Below, piece by piece: positions 60,205 through 64,000 of a DNA stretch of 64,000 nucleotides (positions are counted from its first letter, which is position 1; every line of letters starts with the position of its first letter). Location of the stretch: assembly GCF_001653135.1 (NCBI RefSeq), contig NZ_BDDS01000002.1:124001-188000 (forward strand), written 5' to 3'. This DNA is from Pseudoalteromonas neustonica. GTDB lineage: Bacteria; Pseudomonadota; Gammaproteobacteria; Enterobacterales; Alteromonadaceae. The notes beneath the pieces were generated by a model. That model did no database searches. It had not been told where the DNA came from and saw only the letters and a program-made list of their open reading frames with translations. Made by a program: the position numbers and the translations under genes.

Positions 60205-61014
60205 ATGAAACGATTTACCCCTTATGAACAATGGCATAGTGCAAGTCTTGAAAGTGGAGCATTTAATCATCTAAATACATTATTTGCTGTAAGTAATTTA
60301 CCTGACTGGCCTCAATGTACGTGGTTTACATCGTTTCTTGATGCTAAAAATGCCAATCAACAAGCAATTACCTTTGTTGATGATGCATGTTTTAGTGAAG
60401 AAGAACGTTATTACGAACAAATAATCTTCGATACAGGGCAAGTACCTACACGACAACAAAACTGGCATGATTTATTTGGCGGTCTAATATGGTGCTTATT
60501 TCCTAAAACTAAGTCACTGATCAACCAGCGTCATATTGAAGAAATAACTCAACACGGTACAAAGCAGCGAACTAAGCATCGCAACGCGTTAACTCTATTT
60601 GATGAGTGTGGCGTTGTACTCGCTGTAAGTGATGATTCGTGGCCTAAATTACTCAAAAATCATCAATGGACTACGGCATTTTTTGAGCAACGCGAGCTAT
60701 GGGGAAAAACAATTTTCCCCTATATTTTTGGGCACGCTAATTATGAAATGCTCACAAAACCCTATATTGGCTTAACGGGTAAAGCGTTATTTGTAAAAGT
60801 ACCAGCTGACATATTTTGTAAAGATTTAGCACAGCAGTATCAGTTTATAGATCAAATGCTTTATGAGATGATTAGTGTTGACAACTGTTTAAGGGACAAC
60901 AGCCTGCTATCGCCATTGCCTCTGTTAGGGGTGCCTGGTTGGTATGATAATAATAACTTAGAATTTTATAGTAATACGGATTACTTTAGACCTAAACGAA
61001 GGACACGAATATGA
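60205..61014 (+). CDS. DUF3025 family protein
   Basis: A 269-residue protein with the DUF3025 hallmarks RYYEQIIFDTGQVPTRQQNW, then HDLFGGLIWCLFPKTKSLIN, and further LGLPGWY-like LLGVPGWYDNNNLEFYSNTDYF near the end. No signal peptide. Function unknown. The last four bases overlap the start of the ABC ATPase gene (ATGA), so translation is coupled; whether it works with the exporter is open. Confidence 0.8.
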   Translation: MKRFTPYEQWHSASLESGAFNHLNTLFAVSNLPDWPQCTWFTSFLDAKNANQQAITFVDDACFSEEERYYEQIIFDTGQVPTRQQNWHDLFGGLIWCLFPKTKSLINQRHIEEITQHGTKQRTKHRNALTLFDECGVVLAVSDDSWPKLLKNHQWTTAFFEQRELWGKTIFPYIFGHANYEMLTKPYIGLTGKALFVKVPADIFCKDLAQQYQFIDQMLYEMISVDNCLRDNSLLSPLPLLGVPGWYDNNNLEFYSNTDYFRPKRRTRI

Positions 61015-61799
61015 TAGAAGTAACTGGGCTTAAAAAGAAATTTAAGCTGACGAAAGATCATAAAAAAAATAAATTAGAAAAAGTAGATCCGCGTGAAGAT
61101 AAAGATTATTTTCATTCAGTTCGTGATGTCAGTTTTCAGTGCGCTAAAGGTGAAGTGCTTGGTTTACTGGGCCCCAATGGTGCGGGAAAAACAACTACAT
61201 TACGCATGATTTCGACAGCATTAAAACCAGATGAAGGCACCATTTACATCGCTGGCGAAGATATTGTTAAAAAGCCTTTATTTGGGCGTAAATCCATTGG
61301 GTTCCTATCGGGTAGTACAGGTTTATATGGACGCTTAACGGTAAAAGAGAATATAGAATACTTTGCAAAACTACATGGTATGAATAAAGCCGCGATTAAA
61401 ACGCGCTGCGATGAATTATTCGACCTACTTGATATGCATAGCTTTATTGATAAACGCGCAGAAAACCTATCAACAGGTATGAAACAAAAAGCAAATATTG
61501 CCCGTGCAGTCGTTCATCAGCCAGCGGTTGTGGTGCTCGATGAGCCGACAACGGGGTTAGATATTATGACCACACAAACTGTGATCGAATTTATCAAAGG
61601 GCTCAAAGCACAAGGCACACCGGTTATATTCTCAACCCATCATTTAGATGAAGTTGCGTTACTGTGCGATCGAGTTGCAGTGATCAACGAAGGGATCAGC
61701 TGCTTTGATGGCACTGTTGAAGAATTTAAACAGGCAGGTAATAGTGAAGAGCTAAACCAAGCGTTTATGAACATATTAACGGAGAAGCATAATGTTTGA
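61011..61799 (+). CDS. ABC transporter ATP-binding protein, NatA-like
   Basis: A 262-residue ATPase of the sodium/drug exporter group. Walker A is GLLGPNGAGKTTT at about residue 51, the signature is LSTGMKQKANIARAVVH, Walker B is VVVLDEPTTGLD and the switch His is in STHHLDE. An unusual lysine-rich insertion lies near the N-terminus (about residues 8-30: KKKFKLTKDHKKNKLEKVDP). It overlaps both neighbours by a few bases and pairs with the following permease. The substrate is unknown; NatAB of Bacillus extrudes sodium. Confidence 0.9.
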   Translation: MIEVTGLKKKFKLTKDHKKNKLEKVDPREDKDYFHSVRDVSFQCAKGEVLGLLGPNGAGKTTTLRMISTALKPDEGTIYIAGEDIVKKPLFGRKSIGFLSGSTGLYGRLTVKENIEYFAKLHGMNKAAIKTRCDELFDLLDMHSFIDKRAENLSTGMKQKANIARAVVHQPAVVVLDEPTTGLDIMTTQTVIEFIKGLKAQGTPVIFSTHHLDEVALLCDRVAVINEGISCFDGTVEEFKQAGNSEELNQAFMNILTEKHNV

Positions 61800-63000
61800 A
61801 GTATATAAAAAGGAATTGAAAGAGCTCCTTCGCGACAAAAAAACCCTTATGTTTGTTGTGGCACTGCCAGTACTTATTTTCCCAATAATTTTTGCAGTTA
61901 TGGCTTTTATTAGTTCGCAAGCCGCACTTGAAGCGGACCAAAAAGTTAATACATACGTAATTATTAATGGCGAATATGCACAAGAATTTACCGACAAAGT
62001 GTTTTACCACAAAAGCTTTGAACTCTATAAAGGCAGTAAAGCCTTTAATACAATAGAAGATCTTAAAGCAGGTGTTACAGCCGGCGATATAGATATGGGA
62101 ATTTACTTGCCAAGTAATGCTGTAAAAACGCTCGATGGCGGTGAGCAAAGCAAATGGCAAGTTGTATTTAACGATGCAAAATCAATAAATTTTTTATTTA
62201 AACGGGTTAAAGAACTTGCTCAAGAATACAGCGACGTACTGCAAGCTGATAAGCTAAAAAGTTTTGGGATAGAAGAGTCTACGCACAAATCTATTCTTAA
62301 CCCAATTGAAGTTGTTAAAGTAGATACAGCCGATAAGCGCGAAAACTTAGGAGAAAAAATTGGTGGCTTTTTACCTTACCTACTTATTCCATTAGTATTA
62401 ATGGGGGCTACTTATCCAGCAATAGATTTAGGTGCCGGTGAAAAAGAACGCGGCACACTTGAAACATTGTTGCTTACACCCATAACACGCACAGAGCTGG
62501 TACTCGGTAAATTTATCACATTACTGACTACATCTATTGCATCAACCACAATTACCGTCGTCAGTATGGGCGGGTGGGTTGCAGTTGCATTGGCGTTCGC
62601 CGACTTAGAATTTATTAAAACGGCTTTTAGTACGTTAGCAGTAACCGATTTACTGATGATTTTTGTGTTATTACTTCCCCTGGCTGCCATATTCTCTTCT
62701 TTAGCGTTAGCTATCTCAATTTATGCGCGTACGTTTAAAGAAGCCCAAAACTACATGGCTCCATTAAGCATGGGTGTATTCTTCCCTATCATTATTTCAA
62801 TAATGCCGAATATGGAATTGACCGCTAAAACCGCGTTTATCCCAGTAACAAACGTTGCGCTAGCCATTAAAGATATAATTAAAGGCACAGTTGATTACAC
62901 ATTTGTAGGGCTAATATTTTTAGCAACCGCACTTATTGCAGGTGCGTTACTGGCATTTTGTGTTAAATGGTTTAACCGAGAAGATGTACTATTTAGGTAG
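61792..63000 (+). CDS. ABC transporter permease, NatB-like
   Basis: A 402-residue ABC-2 type permease. One membrane segment at about residues 20-42 is followed by a large extracytoplasmic domain (to about 195) and then five to six segments. The family motif AGEKERGTLETLLLTPITRTEL lies at about residues 214-235. It overlaps the ATPase gene by eight bases and completes the DUF3025-ATPase-permease operon. It is followed by a terminator. Confidence 0.9.
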   Translation: MFEVYKKELKELLRDKKTLMFVVALPVLIFPIIFAVMAFISSQAALEADQKVNTYVIINGEYAQEFTDKVFYHKSFELYKGSKAFNTIEDLKAGVTAGDIDMGIYLPSNAVKTLDGGEQSKWQVVFNDAKSINFLFKRVKELAQEYSDVLQADKLKSFGIEESTHKSILNPIEVVKVDTADKRENLGEKIGGFLPYLLIPLVLMGATYPAIDLGAGEKERGTLETLLLTPITRTELVLGKFITLLTTSIASTTITVVSMGGWVAVALAFADLEFIKTAFSTLAVTDLLMIFVLLLPLAAIFSSLALAISIYARTFKEAQNYMAPLSMGVFFPIIISIMPNMELTAKTAFIPVTNVALAIKDIIKGTVDYTFVGLIFLATALIAGALLAFCVKWFNREDVLFR

Positions 63001-63016
63001 TGTGTTACTCATTATA

Positions 63017-63046
63017 AAAAGCATCACTTACGTGATGCTTTTTTGT
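63017..63046 (+). terminator. Terminator after the ABC exporter operon
   Basis: AAAAAGCATCAC and GTGATGCTTTTT with a four-base loop, followed by T. Confidence 0.87.
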
Positions 63047-63138
63047 TTCTTAAGCCATTTCTTTGAAGCTATTGTATTAAGTCATTAAATCGTTTAAGTT
63101 CATAAGCTGAGCTATGGATTAACCACAAGGATGGATTC

Positions 63139-64000
63139 TTGAAAATACCCCTATTCTACCTCTCGCTATTGAGCGTTAGCTGTGCTTTTTGCATGCTAAC
63201 CTATACAACAACTTCACATGCAAAAAGCATTCAGCCAACCACCCATATAGGTACGTGGCAAAATAAAGATGAAGACGGTGATGGCGTACCTGATGAGCAG
63301 GATGACTATCCGTTTGATGCCGGTAAAACCACAATTATGGTTGTTCAAGAACAAGAGTTTAATAATAACGTTGGCCAAGCAAACCCAGTTGGGAATATAC
63401 CTTTTAAAGCGGCGGGGGTTATTGCTAAAAATGTAGATATAGATGATTTTAAATTTAATATCCCCAGCTCAATGCTATTTGAAGACTTATCAGTGACGTT
63501 TATACTTTTTAAAGATGATTCACGTTTTACACCGTCTTTAACGATTATTAATAATAATGGCGATGTTATTTCTTCTATACCAACAAACATTGAACACGTT
63601 GGTAAAGTCGGTCAGGTTATTACCTTCTCGCCTAAGCAAGCGGGTGAATATAATTTAAGTATTACTGATAGAAACAACTTAGGTGCAGATAGCTTTACAT
63701 ATAAGGTACATGCGTTTATTGATATAGATAAAGACGCAGTTCCCACAAACAAAGAGCTTGCTTTGGGAATGAATCACCTTGGGCAACATACCGATGATGA
63801 TAAAATACCCGATGGAAATGAGTACCATATTTATACAGCTAACTTTACCTTTAGTCATGATGCCGACAGTGATGGTACTCCAAACTGGCTTGATTTAGAC
63901 AGTGATGATGATGGCATTAATGATGCTATAGAACAAACCTACGATTTAGATAACGATAAAAAGCCTGCCTTTATAGACCTAGATAGTGACAATAATGCAG
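63139..64000 (+). CDS. Secreted protein with thrombospondin type 3-like Ca-binding repeats (5' part)
   Basis: The frame is open from a TTG at 63139 to the window edge (287 codons seen). AAGGA lies about eight bases before the TTG. The N-terminus is a signal peptide (MKIPLFYLSLLSVSCAF... ending SHA-K at about residue 28). Soon after comes an aspartate repeat, NKDEDGDGVPDEQDDYPFDA; more follow from about residue 200: IDIDKDAVP, DDDKIPDGNEY, DADSDGTPNWLDLDSDDDGI and DLDSDN. These are the DxDxDG-type calcium motifs of TSP type 3 repeats, found in exported adhesins and enzymes of marine bacteria. Between lies a beta-rich domain (about 75-195) that I do not recognise. The C-terminus and thus the role are unknown. 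Confidence 0.8.
   Translation, partial: MKIPLFYLSLLSVSCAFCMLTYTTTSHAKSIQPTTHIGTWQNKDEDGDGVPDEQDDYPFDAGKTTIMVVQEQEFNNNVGQANPVGNIPFKAAGVIAKNVDIDDFKFNIPSSMLFEDLSVTFILFKDDSRFTPSLTIINNNGDVISSIPTNIEHVGKVGQVITFSPKQAGEYNLSITDRNNLGADSFTYKVHAFIDIDKDAVPTNKELALGMNHLGQHTDDDKIPDGNEYHIYTANFTFSHDADSDGTPNWLDLDSDDDGINDAIEQTYDLDNDKKPAFIDLDSDNNA

Overview
The window reads as core chromosome of a marine gammaproteobacterium of the order Alteromonadales, most like Pseudoalteromonas. It is AT-rich. It carries a monomeric NADP isocitrate dehydrogenase, a NhaD sodium/proton antiporter, a DUF3083 gene, a compact Entner-Doudoroff cluster, and two families of short non-coding inverted-repeat elements (MITE-like). The genus is inferred from these traits and was not checked by a search. 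No rRNA, tRNA, CRISPR array, prophage or intact transposase gene was seen.

Layout. 1-13.3 kb is a loose, accessory-flavoured stretch: the 3' end of gnd, ansA, sppA, fadH, a DoxX membrane protein, nhaD, a DUF21/CBS protein, MAPEG, a small 2OG-Fe(II) oxygenase and a secreted DUF922 protein. Four of the seven mobile repeats lie here, including one element nested inside another. 13.5-34.1 kb is conserved housekeeping: ybiT, icd, cspD/clpS-clpA, infA, bpt-aat, trxB, pssA, ald/lrp, ftsK-lolA-rarA-crcB and serS. Much of this follows the E. coli order around trxB-lrp-ftsK-lolA-rarA-serS and aat-infA-clpA-clpS-cspD. 34.6-42.1 kb is a glucose catabolic locus (lacI-type gene, glk, second lacI-type gene, edd-eda-gap) with three identical 14-bp palindromic operators. 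42.2-44.8 kb holds a fatty acid hydroxylase-family membrane protein and DUF3083. 45-51.7 kb repeats the E. coli order glnS, fur, fldA, ybfE, ybfF, seqA, pgm. 52-57 kb holds astE and a branched-chain 2-oxoacid dehydrogenase operon with a LiuR-like operator. 57.2-64 kb holds a putative Fur-controlled metal exporter, an M28 lipoprotein peptidase, a DUF3025 gene with a NatAB-like ABC exporter, and the start of a secreted protein with aspartate-rich, calcium-binding-type repeats that runs off the window.

How the genes connect. Glk, Edd, Eda and Gap form a glucose-to-triose route under likely LacI-family control; the Gnd fragment shows that the oxidative pentose phosphate branch is also present. 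ClpA, ClpS, Aat and Bpt together make the N-end-rule degradation system. Ald sits divergently from lrp. Fur lies in the window together with a likely Fur target (the exporter at 57-58 kb).

No clear new multi-gene system was found. The most interesting unexplained signals are non-coding. (i) A module of about 73 bp is shared by two otherwise different repeat families; its loop sequence is conserved while its stem changes in a compensatory way. (ii) A 12-bp perfect hairpin covers the ribosome binding site of the putative metal exporter, just downstream of a Fur-box-like site. (iii) Several strong inverted repeats fit neither promoters nor ordinary terminators.
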